Assembly: GCF_016907715.1 (NCBI RefSeq)
Contig: NZ_JAFBCM010000001.1
Coordinates: 2,604,001 to 2,668,000, forward strand
Length of the DNA: 64,000 nucleotides
Reading direction: 5' to 3'
Origin: Tenggerimyces flavus
Lineage (GTDB): Bacteria; Actinomycetota; Actinomycetes; Propionibacteriales; Actinopolymorphaceae
The notes below the pieces were generated by a model, which had not been told where the DNA came from, did not search any database, and worked only from the letters and a program-made list of their open reading frames with translations. Shown here piece by piece: positions 33,412-46,115 of the stretch. Position 1 is the stretch's first letter, and each line of letters opens with the position of its first letter. The position numbers and the translations under genes were made by a program.

Positions 33412-34670
33412 AGCGACTTCTCCTAGCCCTGCTTGGACTCTCGGTGCTCGCCGGCTGCTCGTTCTCCGTCTACGACCTGCCGCTGCCCGGCGGCCAGGGT
33501 GGCAGCGGGCCGGGCTATCACGTGACCGTGCAGTTCCGCGACGTGCTCGACCTGGTGCCGCGTTCGTCGGTCCGCGTCGACGACGTCGCGGTCGGCCAGG
33601 TCGAGAAGGTGTGGCTCGACGGCTGGACCGCGAACGTACGGATCCGCGTTCGCGAAGGCGTCAAGCTGCCCGACAACGCGACCGCGCAGATCCGCCAGAC
33701 CAGCTTGCTGGGTGAGAAGTTCGTGTCGCTCGCGAAGCCGGCGGCCGGCACACGGACGTACGGCGAGCTGTCCGACGGCGACGTGATCCCGCTGTCGCGG
33801 ACCGGCCGGAACGTCGAGGTCGAGGAGGTGCTGTCCGCGCTCTCTCTGCTGCTGAACGGAGGCGGCGTCGCGCAGCTCAAGACGATCACGGTCGAGCTGA
33901 ACAAGACGCTCGAGGGCAGAGAGAGCGACCTGCGTTCGCTGCTGAACAACCTCGACACGTTCATCGGCGAGCTGGACGAGCACAAGGCCGAGATCAACCG
34001 CGCCCTCGCGAGCCTCGACAAGCTGGCCGCGTCGCTGGCGAAGCAGAAGACCACGCTCGCGACCACGATCGACGAACTCCCAGCAGCGTTGACGATTCTC
34101 GCCGACCAGCGCAAGAACCTCACCAAGCTGCTCGTCGAGCTGTCCAAGCTCGGCGTGACCGGCACGCGCGTGATCGAGGGTACGAAGGAAGACCTGCTGG
34201 CCAACCTGAAGGCGCTCGATCCCGTCCTCACCGAGCTGGCGAAGGCGGGCGACGCGTTGCCGAACGCGCTGCAGGTGCTGTTCACGTACCCGTTCGCCGA
34301 CTCCGCCGCCAACGCCGTCCAGGGCGACTACACCAACATGCAGCTGACGCTCGACCTCAACCTGCCCGCGTTGCTCAGCGACCAGGGACCGCTGCCGTTG
34401 CCGAGCCTGCCGCCTATCCCGCTGCCGAGCCTGCCGCCACTCCCGCCGCTTCCGACCAGCCTGCCGACGGCGCTGCCCACACTGCCGGTCCCGTTGCCGA
34501 CCCTGCCTATCCCGCTGCCGACCGCCCTGCCGACGTTGCCGCTCCCCCTGCCGTCGGCCTGCATCACGCTGCCCCCGCTCCCGCTGCCGCCGATCTGCAC
34601 GCAGGCCGACGCGCAGGGCGCCGCGTACGACCCGGAGCTCGCGGGCCTGCTGGTGGGAGGGATCGGATGA
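33408..34670 (+). CDS. mceE: MCE family lipoprotein E (LprK-like)
   Basis: 420 residues. A lipobox LAGC (Cys16) makes it the lipid-anchored member, as MceE/LprK proteins are. MCE domain about 38-120 (VPRSSVRVDDVAVGQVEKV, TSLLGEKFVSLAKP), helical region 140-310, then a ~65-residue almost pure Pro/Leu tract (about 325-395; repeats such as LPSLPPLP and LPTLPVPLP) before a Cys-containing tail. The tract may span cell-wall material or extend the tunnel. ATGA overlaps on both sides. Confidence 0.88.
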   Translation: MKRLLLALLGLSVLAGCSFSVYDLPLPGGQGGSGPGYHVTVQFRDVLDLVPRSSVRVDDVAVGQVEKVWLDGWTANVRIRVREGVKLPDNATAQIRQTSLLGEKFVSLAKPAAGTRTYGELSDGDVIPLSRTGRNVEVEEVLSALSLLLNGGGVAQLKTITVELNKTLEGRESDLRSLLNNLDTFIGELDEHKAEINRALASLDKLAASLAKQKTTLATTIDELPAALTILADQRKNLTKLLVELSKLGVTGTRVIEGTKEDLLANLKALDPVLTELAKAGDALPNALQVLFTYPFADSAANAVQGDYTNMQLTLDLNLPALLSDQGPLPLPSLPPIPLPSLPPLPPLPTSLPTALPTLPVPLPTLPIPLPTALPTLPLPLPSACITLPPLPLPPICTQADAQGAAYDPELAGLLVGGIG

Positions 34671-35890
34671 TCGGCAAGCTCGTCCGGATCCAGCTCGTGC
34701 TGTTCGTCGCGCTGACGCTGGTCGGCGTCTCGTACGTCGGCGCCCGGTACGCCGGGCTCGACGACCTGATCCTCGGCCGCGGCTACCACGTGACCGCCGA
34801 CTTCGCCGACTCCGGCGGGATCTTCGAGACCGCCGAGGTGACGTACCGCGGCGTCGGTGTCGGCCGCGTCGACAAGCTCACGCCGACGCCGGACGGCGTC
34901 GAGGTGCGGCTGGCGCTGGAGGACGACGCGCCGCGGATCCCGGCCGACACGGTGGCGGTCGTCGCCAACCGGTCCGCGATCGGCGAGCAGTACGTCGACC
35001 TGCAGCCGCGCCGCGACGGCGCCCCGTACCTCGACGACGGCGCGACGATCGCGCGGCGCGACACCAAGACGCCGATCCCGACGACGAAGCTCTTGCTCGA
35101 CCTCGACCGGCTGGTCAACTCCGTCGGCAAGGAGGACCTGACGACGGTGATCGACGAGCTCGGCGACGCGTTCTGGGGAACGGGGGACGACCTCAGCCGC
35201 ATCGTCGACTCCGGCAACGCGCTGATCGAGACCGCCGACGACAACCTCGAGCAGACGATCTCGCTGATCGAGGACGGGTCGACGGTCCTGCGTACGCAGC
35301 GCGAGTCCGGCGGCGCGATCAAGAGCTTCTCCCGCGACCTCGCCGACCTGTCGGACACGCTGGTCGCGTCGGATCCGAAGCTCCGGCAGGTGCTCGACTC
35401 GGGGATCCTGACCGCGCGCGAGGTGTCTGCGCTGCTGGACGAGAACGCGAGCGACGTCCCCGTTCTGCTTGCGAACCTCACGACGGCCGGGCAGATCGTG
35501 CGGGTGCGCACGGAGAACCTGCAGCAGATCCTGATCATCTACCCGTACGTCGTCCGTGGCGGCTACACGGTGATCGACAAGGATCCGGTGACCGGGCACT
35601 ACACCGCGCATTTCGGGCTGCAGCTGTCGCTGGGGCCTGCGTCGTGCCGGAAGGGGTACGAGGGAACGACGAAGCGGACGCCGGAGGAGACGCAGGACCA
35701 GTCCGCGAACACGTCGGCCTCGTGCAAGGACGAGAAGACGACGATGCGCGGGGCGCAGAACGCGCCGCGTGTCGACGCCGACTCGCCCGCGCGGAGTATC
35801 CCCGGGTCGCTCGGCTCGTTGGGGGGACAGCAGAAGGCGTTCGGAGAGGATTCGTGGAAGTGGCTGTTGGTCGGTCCGACCGCGCGATGA
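34667..35890 (+). CDS. mceF: MCE family protein F
   Basis: 407 residues. Anchor about 7-25, MCE domain 38-120 (IFETAEVTYRGVGVGRVDKL, SAIGEQYVDLQPRRDG), helical region 130-290, and a polar C-terminus with a Cys pair. Last of the six MCE subunits; the stop overlaps the first Mce-associated gene by 4 nt. Confidence 0.88.
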   Translation: MIGKLVRIQLVLFVALTLVGVSYVGARYAGLDDLILGRGYHVTADFADSGGIFETAEVTYRGVGVGRVDKLTPTPDGVEVRLALEDDAPRIPADTVAVVANRSAIGEQYVDLQPRRDGAPYLDDGATIARRDTKTPIPTTKLLLDLDRLVNSVGKEDLTTVIDELGDAFWGTGDDLSRIVDSGNALIETADDNLEQTISLIEDGSTVLRTQRESGGAIKSFSRDLADLSDTLVASDPKLRQVLDSGILTAREVSALLDENASDVPVLLANLTTAGQIVRVRTENLQQILIIYPYVVRGGYTVIDKDPVTGHYTAHFGLQLSLGPASCRKGYEGTTKRTPEETQDQSANTSASCKDEKTTMRGAQNAPRVDADSPARSIPGSLGSLGGQQKAFGEDSWKWLLVGPTAR

Positions 35891-36369
35891 GTCCGCGGTC
35901 GGTGCTCGTTCTCGTTCTCGCGATCCTGGTGGCGGGCGCGCTGGTCGCTGTCGCGTTCCTCACGGTGCTGGTGGTGCGGGACCAGCGGTCGGCTGACGCG
36001 CGGACGGATGCGCTGCGGATCGCGCGGCAGCTGACGGTGAACTTCACGACGCTGGACTACCGGACGTTCGACGAGAACGCGGCGAACGTGGTGTCGCTGT
36101 CCTCGGGGGACTTCCGTTCTCAGTTCCGGAATGCCACTGCCGACTTGAAGAAGCAGGTCGCGGCGAACAAGACCGTGTCGCGCGGGGAGGTGCTCGAGGC
36201 GGGGTTGGTGTCGTTCGACCCGGACTCGGCGCGCGCCCTGGTGGTGGCGGACGCGTCGGTGACGAACGTGGCCGCGCCGAAGGGGAGCGTGAAGCACTAC
36301 CGGATGCAGCTGGACCTGGTCCGCGAGCGGGCCGGGTGGCGTGTCGTCGACCTGCAGTTCGTGGGGTGA
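35887..36369 (+). CDS. Mce-associated membrane protein 1
   Basis: 160 residues. One N-terminal transmembrane helix (about 6-28), then a periplasmic cystatin/NTF2-like domain with RIARQLTVNFTTLDYRTFDENAANVVSLSSGDFRSQF, the hallmark of Mas proteins that follow mce operons and stabilise or regulate the complex. The ATG lies in an ATGA overlap with mceF. Confidence 0.82.
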   Translation: MSPRSVLVLVLAILVAGALVAVAFLTVLVVRDQRSADARTDALRIARQLTVNFTTLDYRTFDENAANVVSLSSGDFRSQFRNATADLKKQVAANKTVSRGEVLEAGLVSFDPDSARALVVADASVTNVAAPKGSVKHYRMQLDLVRERAGWRVVDLQFVG

Positions 36370-36373
36370 GCTG

Positions 36374-37105
36374 ATGCCGACTCGTCGCCGGCCGATCGCC
36401 GGAGAACGCCGTACGCCGCGGAGCTTCGCGACCGACGACGCGCGCTCGACCGCGCCGACCGCGCCGACGTCGCCGACGTCGCCGACGTCGCCGACGTCGC
36501 CGACGTCGGACGAAATCGAGGCCGCGATCGCCGCCGAGACCTCGCCGGACCTGGCGCCGGCCGTACCCTCGCCGGCCGCCGAGGTGGTCGAGCAGGCGCC
36601 GCCTGCGTCTCGCTCGGACGAGGATCTCCGCGCGCCGGTCCTGGTGATCGTGCTCGCCGTCGTCACCGCGATCGCCCTGGTGGCGTTCGGCATTCTCGCG
36701 TTCCGCGCCGTCCAAGCCTCGGCCGTCGACCGCGCCCGCACCGAGGCCGTGGCCGCCGCCCGGACCGCGGCGAAGGCGGTGCTGTCGTACGACTACCGCC
36801 AGCTCGACCGCGACTTCAAGACCGCCTCGGGCCACCTGACCGGGACGTTCGCGAGCGAGTACACCAAGACCACGACCACCGTCGTCCGCCCGACCGCGAC
36901 CCAGACGAACGCCGTCGTCGTCGCCGAGGTCCGCACCGCCTCCGCCGTCTCCGCCACACCGGACCGGGTGGTGACGTTGCTGTTCGTCAACCAGACGACG
37001 ACCAGCAACCGGCTGAAGGAGCCGCGGACGGACTTCAACCGCGTACGAATCACCATGGACCACATCGACGACCGCTGGCTGATCAGCGACATCGACGCCC
37101 TCTAA
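36374..37105 (+). CDS. Mce-associated membrane protein 2
   Basis: 243 residues. A cytoplasmic low-complexity N-terminus (1-95) contains TSP repeats encoded by five tandem copies of a 9-bp unit (36463-36507). One transmembrane helix (about 92-115) is followed by a Mas-type domain with VLSYDYRQLDRDFKTASGHLTGTFASEY. The ATG is 4 nt after the preceding stop. Last gene of the mce operon. Confidence 0.8.
   Translation: MPTRRRPIAGERRTPRSFATDDARSTAPTAPTSPTSPTSPTSPTSDEIEAAIAAETSPDLAPAVPSPAAEVVEQAPPASRSDEDLRAPVLVIVLAVVTAIALVAFGILAFRAVQASAVDRARTEAVAAARTAAKAVLSYDYRQLDRDFKTASGHLTGTFASEYTKTTTTVVRPTATQTNAVVVAEVRTASAVSATPDRVVTLLFVNQTTTSNRLKEPRTDFNRVRITMDHIDDRWLISDIDAL
36463..36507 (+). repeat. 9-bp tandem repeat (5 copies)
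   Basis: Five perfect consecutive copies of GCCGACGTC, coding for repeated (Thr-Ser-Pro) in the N-terminal linker of the second Mce-associated protein. In frame, so copy-number change would only alter linker length. Confidence 0.9.
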
Positions 37106-37140
37106 CCCCCCGGCAGGGTTTCGGCTGGTGGCCGTGCCCC

Positions 37141-37216
37141 GTGATCATGTACGTGATCATGAAGGCAAACCCGGCGTATACAACCGGTTCAGCTTCATGA
37201 TCACGTTCATGATCAC
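37141..37216. repeat. 76-bp palindromic element, copy 1
   Basis: Arms 37141-37164 and 37193-37216 are 24-nt inverted repeats with one mismatch, each itself built of TGATCATG half-palindromes. The 28-nt centre contains GTATAC. The reverse complement of the element at 45886-45961 matches it almost throughout. It lies downstream of the mce operon and upstream of rpoB. Confidence 0.9.
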
Positions 37217-37322
37217 CGCGGGCGCGGAGAGGTGGCGGCGCGAGGGATTGGGGCGTCGACCAGGGGCAGCTCGAGCTCATCACGCCGCGGATCCCTGGCT
37301 GGAGCTGCTCTGGGGCCGCGAC

Positions 37323-37379
37323 TTTGGATGAAGGGCACCTTCATCCAATAGGTTTGGATGAAGGTGCCCTTCATCCAAC
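37323..37379. repeat. double-hairpin AAGGGCACCTT repeat, copy 1
   Basis: Two hairpin units, 37324-37348 (loop GCA) and 37354-37378 (loop TGC), are reverse complements of each other, separated by TAGGT. Each has 11-bp arms TTGGATGAAGG/CCTTCATCCAA. Same family as 45455-45510 and 46057-46115. Could terminate transcription in both directions. Confidence 0.9.
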
Positions 37380-37509
37380 AGCGCAGCCACCTGCCCATAG
37401 TGGCGGCGAGGCTGACCCAGACCGACCGGGCAGGCGCCGCTTGGCCGTCGCAGTGAACGGGTCGTGTCCAGAGCGGGTCAAACCGTGTCGCCCGGCGTGA
37501 GCAGATCGC

Positions 37510-37515
37510 TAAAAT
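37510..37515 (+). promoter_or_regulatory. possible distal rpoB promoter (-10)
   Basis: TAAAAT with a weak TGTCGC -35 (37486-37491, 18-bp spacer). It would give a ~320-nt rpoB leader including the hairpin GAGTCAC/GTGACTC (37573-37599). The rest of 37380-37714 shows no gene. Confidence 0.3.
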
Positions 37516-37714
37516 CCCAGGTGGCGGGACGGAAATGCTTGACTCTCGACCCCCATCGGCGTCATCCTCGCAGAGTCACTTGGTGACGAAGGGTGACTCG
37601 GCACAACGCGGGGCGGCCACGCGGGGTGTCGGCAGGACGGAGAACAGAGACTGGCGTCTGGAGCCTCAGCCGGGGGCATCCGACGAGTCCTCCGATTTGA
37701 AGAAATCCGGGTAC

Positions 37715-37743
37715 TGGACAGCAGTGTGTCGAGAGGCTACACT
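37715..37743 (+). promoter_or_regulatory. rpoBC promoter
   Basis: TGGACA (37715-37720), 17-bp spacer, TACACT (37738-37743): the best sigma-A-type promoter before rpoB. Predicted TSS about 37750, leader about 80 nt. Confidence 0.65.
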
Positions 37744-37757
37744 GTCGCTTTGCCCTG

Positions 37758-37824
37758 CCTTCCGACTGTCCGCGACTCCCTCGTGGATGGTCTGGCATGT
37801 GTAGCGACTGCAAGCCTCGGAAGG
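37758..37824 (+). promoter_or_regulatory. rpoB leader: possible ribosome-binding-site sequestration
   Basis: CCTTCCGA (37758-37765), near the predicted 5' end of the mRNA, is fully complementary to TCGGAAGG (37817-37824), which contains the rpoB ribosome-binding site. Pairing would hide the site 7 nt before the TTG start. Confidence 0.4.
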
Positions 37825-37831
37825 ACCCCTC

Positions 37832-40800
37832 TTGGCCGCCGCGCCCACCACTGCGTCCACTACGTCCACCCGCACATCCGACCACGCCGAACCGCCCCGT
37901 CGCGTGTCGTTCGCCAAGATCAAGGAAGCTGCTGAGGTTCCCAACCTGCTCGCTTTGCAGGTCGAGAGCTTCGACACCTTGATCGGCAACGATCGCTGGC
38001 AGGCCCGGGTCGAGCGTGCCCTCGAAGAGGGTCGCACGGATGTACCCACCAAGTCCGGCTTGGAGGAGATCTTCGAGGAGATCTCTCCCATCGAGGACTT
38101 CTCGGGGACCATGTCCCTTTCGTTCCGCGACCACCGGTTCGAGCCGCCGAAGAACTCCGTCGACGAGTGCAAGGAGCGCGACTTCACGTACGCGGCTCCG
38201 CTGTTCGTCACCGCCGAGTTCATGAACAACGAGACCGGCGAGATCAAGTCCCAGACGGTCTTCATGGGCGACTTCCCGCTCATGACCGACAAGGGGACGT
38301 TCGTGATCAACGGCACCGAGCGTGTCGTGGTCAGCCAGCTCGTGCGTTCGCCCGGCGTCTACTTCGAGCGGAGCCCGGACAAGACCTCCGACAAGGACAT
38401 CTTCACCGCGAAGATGATCCCGTCGCGGGGTGCCTGGCTCGAGTTCGAGGTCGACAAGCGCGACACCGTCGGCGTACGTCTCGACCGCAAGCGCAAGCAG
38501 AACGTCACTGTCCTCCTGAAGGCGCTCGGCTGGACCGACGCGCAGATCCTCGAGGAGTTCGGCGACTACGAGTCGATGCGTCTCACCCTGGAGAAGGACC
38601 ACACGTCCGGCCAGGACGACGCGCTGCTCGACATCTACCGCAAGCTCCGTCCCGGTGAGCCCCCGACGCGGGAGGCCGCCCAGGCGCTGCTTGAGAACTA
38701 CTACTTCAACCCGAAGCGGTACGACCTCGCGAAGGTCGGCCGTTACAAGATCAACAAGAAGCTCGGGTTGGAGCTCCCGCACGATCAGTCCGTGCTGACG
38801 ATCGACGACATCGTGGCGACCATTCGCTACCTCGTCGCTGTGCACGAGGGCAGGGCAGAGCTCGAGGCGCCGCGCGGGACGATCCTGGTCGAGGACGACG
38901 ACATCGACCACTTCGGCAACCGCCGGATGCGTACCGTCGGCGAGCTGATCCAGAACCAGCTCCGTACGGGCCTCGCCCGGATGGAGCGGGTGGTCCGCGA
39001 GCGGATGACGACTCAGGACGTCGAGGCGATCACGCCGCAGACCCTGATCAACATCCGGCCCGTGGTCGCGGCGCTGAAGGAGTTCTTCGGCACCTCCCAG
39101 CTGAGCCAGTTCATGGACCAGACCAACCCGATCGCGGGCCTGACGCACAAGCGGCGTCTGAACGCTCTCGGCCCGGGCGGTCTGTCCCGTGACCGTGCCG
39201 GCATGGAGGTCCGTGACGTCCACCCGAGCCACTACGGCCGGATGTGCCCGATCGAGACGCCGGAAGGCCCGAACATCGGTCTGATCGGCTCGCTCGCGTC
39301 GTTCGGACGGATCAACCCGTTCGGCTTCATCGAGACGCCGTACCGCAAGGTCGTCGAGGGCAAGGTCATCGACCAGATCGACTACCTCACCGCCGACGAG
39401 GAGGACCGCTTCGTCAAGGCCCAGGCCAACACCGGGCTGCACGACGACGGGACGATCGCCGACGAGCAGGTGCTGGTGCGGACCAAGGGTGGTGACACCG
39501 AGCTGGTGCCGCCGAACCGGGTCGACTACATGGACGTCTCGCCGCGGCAGATGGTCTCCGTCGCGACCGCGATGATCCCGTTCATCGAGCACGACGACGC
39601 CAACCGCGCGCTGATGGGCTCGAACATGCAGCGCCAGGCCGTGCCGCTGATCCGTTCCGAGGCCCCGCTCGTGGGCACCGGCATGGAGTACCGCGCCGCG
39701 GTCGACGCCGGCGACGTGGTCGTGGCGACCGCGCCAGGCGTGGTCCGCGAGGCCTGCGCCGACTACGTCGAGGTCGCTCAGGACGACGGCACGTACCAGA
39801 CGTACCGGCTGTCGAAGTTCCGCCGGTCGAACGCGGGTACGTGCATCAACCAGCGTCCGCTCGTGGGCGAGGGTGACCGGATCGAGGTCGGCACGGTCAT
39901 CGCCGACGGTCCGTGCACCGACAACGGCGAGATGGCGCTGGGCCGCAACCTGCTGGTCGCGTTCATGTCCTGGGAAGGGCACAACTACGAAGACGCGATC
40001 ATCCTGAGCCAGCGGCTCGTGCAGCAGGACGTCCTCACCTCGATCCACATCGAGGCGCACGAGGTCGACGCCCGCGACACGAAGCTGGGTCCGGAGGAGA
40101 TCACCCGGGACATCCCGAACGTCTCCGAGGAGATGCTGGCCGACCTCGACGAACGCGGCATCATCCGCATCGGCGCCGAGGTCCGCGACGGCGACATCCT
40201 GGTCGGCAAGGTCACGCCCAAGGGTGAGACCGAGCTGACGCCGGAGGAGCGGCTGCTCCGCGCGATCTTCGGTGAGAAGGCGCGCGAGGTCCGCGACACG
40301 TCGCTGAAGGTTCCGCACGGCGAGACCGGCACCGTCATCGGTGTCCGCGTCTTCGACCGCGAGGAAGGCGACGAGCTGCCGCCGGGCGTCAACCAGCTGG
40401 TCCGGGTGTATGTCGCTCAGAAGCGGAAGATCCAGGACGGCGACAAGCTCGCCGGCCGGCACGGCAACAAGGGTGTCATCGCGAAGATCCTGCCGGTCGA
40501 GGACATGCCGTTCCTCGAGGACGGGACTCCGGCGGACATCATCCTCAACCCGCTCGGTGTCCCGGGCCGGATGAACGTCGGCCAGGTGCTGGAGACCCAC
40601 CTCGGGTGGGTTGCCAACTCTGGTTGGGCGATCGAAGGCGACGACACCAGCTGGAAGGAACGTCTGCAGGCGATCGGGGCGGGCATGGCCGAAGGCCGTA
40701 CCAACGTCGCGACGCCGGTGTTCGACGGTGCCAGCGAGGAAGAGATCGCCGGGCTGCTCGGCTCGACCGAGCCGAACCGCGACGGCAACCGCATGGTCGG

Positions 40801-41323
40801 CACGAACGGCAAGGCCCGGCTGCTCGACGGCCGGACCGGCGAGCCGTTCCCCGAGCCGGTCGCTGTGGGCTACATCTACATGCTGAAGCTCAACCACCTC
40901 GTCGACGACAAGATCCACGCGCGTTCGACGGGTCCGTACTCGATGATCACCCAGCAGCCGTTGGGTGGTAAGGCGCAGTTCGGTGGTCAGCGCTTCGGTG
41001 AGATGGAGGTCTGGGCGCTCGAGGCCTATGGCGCGGCGTACGCGCTGCAGGAGCTGCTCACGATCAAGTCCGACGACGTGACCGGCCGCGTGAAGGTGTA
41101 CGAGGCGGTCGTCAAGGGCGAGAACATCCCCGAGCCGGGCATCCCTGAGTCGTTCAAGGTGCTCGTCAAGGAGATGCAGGCGCTCTGCCTCAACGTGGAG
41201 GTCCTGTCCAGTGACGGGATGGCCGTGGAGATGCGCGACACCGAGGAGGACGTCTTCCGCGCAGCGGAGGAGCTCGGTATCGACCTGACCCGGCAGGAGC
41301 CGAGCAGCGTCGAGGAAGTCTGA
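37832..41323 (+). CDS. rpoB: DNA-directed RNA polymerase subunit beta
   Basis: 1163 residues, full length. TTG start after GGAAGG. Contains [17 protein letters not shown] near the N-terminus, the rifampicin pocket (about 423-450: [20 protein letters not shown] then [10 protein letters not shown]), [33 protein letters not shown] and the C-terminal clamp-binding region. At the position equivalent to E. coli Ser531 this protein has Asn444 (codon AAC, 39161); Asn518 and Ser522 equivalents are Thr431 and Ala435. The rest of the pocket (Asp429, His439, Arg442) is wild type. Cotranscribed with rpoC (97-nt gap). Confidence 0.97.
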   Translation: MAAAPTTASTTSTRTSDHAEPPRRVSFAKIKEAAEVPNLLALQVESFDTLIGNDRWQARVERALEEGRTDVPTKSGLEEIFEEISPIEDFSGTMSLSFRDHRFEPPKNSVDECKERDFTYAAPLFVTAEFMNNETGEIKSQTVFMGDFPLMTDKGTFVINGTERVVVSQLVRSPGVYFERSPDKTSDKDIFTAKMIPSRGAWLEFEVDKRDTVGVRLDRKRKQNVTVLLKALGWTDAQILEEFGDYESMRLTLEKDHTSGQDDALLDIYRKLRPGEPPTREAAQALLENYYFNPKRYDLAKVGRYKINKKLGLELPHDQSVLTIDDIVATIRYLVAVHEGRAELEAPRGTILVEDDDIDHFGNRRMRTVGELIQNQLRTGLARMERVVRERMTTQDVEAITPQTLINIRPVVAALKEFFGTSQLSQFMDQTNPIAGLTHKRRLNALGPGGLSRDRAGMEVRDVHPSHYGRMCPIETPEGPNIGLIGSLASFGRINPFGFIETPYRKVVEGKVIDQIDYLTADEEDRFVKAQANTGLHDDGTIADEQVLVRTKGGDTELVPPNRVDYMDVSPRQMVSVATAMIPFIEHDDANRALMGSNMQRQAVPLIRSEAPLVGTGMEYRAAVDAGDVVVATAPGVVREACADYVEVAQDDGTYQTYRLSKFRRSNAGTCINQRPLVGEGDRIEVGTVIADGPCTDNGEMALGRNLLVAFMSWEGHNYEDAIILSQRLVQQDVLTSIHIEAHEVDARDTKLGPEEITRDIPNVSEEMLADLDERGIIRIGAEVRDGDILVGKVTPKGETELTPEERLLRAIFGEKAREVRDTSLKVPHGETGTVIGVRVFDREEGDELPPGVNQLVRVYVAQKRKIQDGDKLAGRHGNKGVIAKILPVEDMPFLEDGTPADIILNPLGVPGRMNVGQVLETHLGWVANSGWAIEGDDTSWKERLQAIGAGMAEGRTNVATPVFDGASEEEIAGLLGSTEPNRDGNRMVGTNGKARLLDGRTGEPFPEPVAVGYIYMLKLNHLVDDKIHARSTGPYSMITQQPLGGKAQFGGQRFGEMEVWALEAYGAAYALQELLTIKSDDVTGRVKVYEAVVKGENIPEPGIPESFKVLVKEMQALCLNVEVLSSDGMAVEMRDTEEDVFRAAEELGIDLTRQEPSSVEEV

Positions 41324-41420
41324 GGCATGCGGGACGGGAGCGGTGCTCTTGAAGGCCTCTCCCGTCCCCGCCCTCGACTGAGCCAGCCCTATCAGTAACT
41401 ACCCCTGGGGAAGAGAACAC

Positions 41421-45299
<3,879 letters not shown>

Positions 45300-45326
45300 C
45301 CAAGGGGTATCGAACTAGCAAGACCC

Positions 45327-45373
45327 GCACGGGCGGTGGCGACCTCGAGGCGCCACCGCCCGTGCTTTCGTTT
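45327..45373 (+). terminator. rpoBC terminator
   Basis: Perfect 15-bp arms GCACGGGCGGTGGCG (45327-45341) and CGCCACCGCCCGTGC (45351-45365), 9-nt loop, then TTTCGTTT. Confidence 0.88.
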
Positions 45374-45379
45374 GGAATG

Positions 45380-45420
45380 AGGGCGTCCCTCTAGTGAATA
45401 GATCGCTAGAGGGACGCCCT
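45380..45420. repeat. second hairpin after rpoC
   Basis: Arms AGGGCGTCCCTCTAG (45380-45394) and CTAGAGGGACGCCCT (45406-45420) are perfect complements; the flanks TTTGGAATG/GATTCGAAA extend the pairing imperfectly. Organisation resembles the neighbouring repeat family but the sequence differs. Confidence 0.75.
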
Positions 45421-45454
45421 GATTCGAAACGCCACCCCACCAGCTCCCGATCCA

Positions 45455-45510
45455 TTGAATGAAGGGCACCTTCATTCGAACCTATTGAATGAAGGTGCCC
45501 TTCATTCAAA
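45455..45510. repeat. double-hairpin AAGGGCACCTT repeat, copy 2
   Basis: Units 45455-45480 and 45485-45510, reverse complements of each other, arms TTGAATGAAGG and loops GCA/TGC, spacer CCTA. Same family as 37323 and 46057 with GAATG in place of GGATG. Confidence 0.9.
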
Positions 45511-45655
45511 CAGCGGGGACGGAAGGCCCGGCTTCATCGACACCACAAGAGACCGGGGGCACCCCACAAGCAACGCAAGCACGGCAACAAACCTGAACGG
45601 CAAGGAACCTCCTCCGGGCACCCGTTCCCGGGGGAGGGGCGGCGCGTTAAAGACA

Positions 45656-45768
45656 GGTGGCCGGTCCGGGGCGAGTCAAGGGCCGCTCCGCGGTCGCGAA
45701 GCGACGCCTCTCGCCGCGCGCGAAGCGCCCCCCGAGAGGCGCCCTTGACGCGCCCCGGACCGGCCACC
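45656..45768. repeat. long inverted repeat, 113 bp
   Basis: GGTGGCCGGTCCGGGGCG (45656-45673) then AGT then CAAGGGC pairs with GCCCTTG, ACG and CGCCCCGGACCGGCCACC (ending 45768). Inside, CGCCTCTCG/CGAGAGGCG pair again, with a ~21-nt bulge on the left arm. A smaller CCTCC/GGAGG hairpin lies at about 45609-45637. No coding sequence is evident; 45511-45655 otherwise shows no gene. Confidence 0.8.
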
Positions 45769-45885
45769 AAAATCGACCGCCGCAACAGCCCACGGCGAGC
45801 ACCAACGGCCAAACAGCTCGCCAAGGTCAATCGAGCTCAAACGCGCCGACAACAGCGATCCGCCGAGCCAATGACCCCCACCCTC

Positions 45886-45961
45886 GTGATCATGAACGTG
45901 ATCATGAAGCCGAACTGGTCGTATACGCCGGGTTTGCCTTCATGATCACGTTCATGATCAC
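45886..45961. repeat. 76-bp palindromic element, copy 2 (inverted)
   Basis: Arms 45886-45909 and 45938-45961 are perfect 24-nt inverted repeats. The 28-nt centre, read on the minus strand, matches the centre of copy 1 at 25 of 28 positions. Copy 2 is therefore the same element in opposite orientation, 8.7 kb away. Confidence 0.92.
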
Positions 45962-45983
45962 GGACAGGGGTGGCCGAGGCTTG

Positions 45984-46034
45984 GGGTGAGGGGCGCCCCG
46001 GTCCCATAGGTCCGGACGAGGGTGCCCCCGACCC
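45984..46034. repeat. degenerate GC-rich double-hairpin relative
   Basis: GGGTGAGGGGCGCCCC, then the spacer CATAGGT, then GGACGAGGGTGCCCCC mirrors the layout and CATAGGT spacer of copy 3 (46057-46115) with A/T bases replaced by G/C. Probably a diverged family member. Confidence 0.5.
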
Positions 46035-46056
46035 AGTCGACCCCGCCCCCGCCACG

Positions 46057-46115
46057 TTTCGAATGAAGGGCACCTTCATTCCATAGGTTCGAATGAAGGT
46101 GCCCTTCATTCAAAA
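46057..46115. repeat. double-hairpin AAGGGCACCTT repeat, copy 3
   Basis: Units 46061-46081 and 46091-46111 (arms GAATGAAGG/CCTTCATTC, loops GCA and TGC), spacer containing CATAGG. The second unit overlaps the last codons and stop of the tetR gene. Confidence 0.9.

Noticed and set aside
37562-40918. 1118-codon open frame antisense to rpoB
   Set aside because: It is the low-TTA/CTA/TCA complement of rpoB in a very GC-rich gene; the translated product is His/Asp/Val/Arg-rich with no family resemblance. Similar long frames opposite rpoC (41190-44804) and rpsG-fusA-tuf (48166-52236) were rejected for the same reason.
45455-45748. Possible small gene starting in repeat copy 2
   Set aside because: The frame begins inside a palindrome and runs through the long inverted repeat, giving low-complexity Arg/Gly/Pro sequence; explained as repeat DNA.
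45656-45768. Insertion sequence suggested by the long inverted repeat
   Set aside because: No transposase frame or target-site duplication is visible and the arms are only ~85 bp apart; better described as a palindrome.
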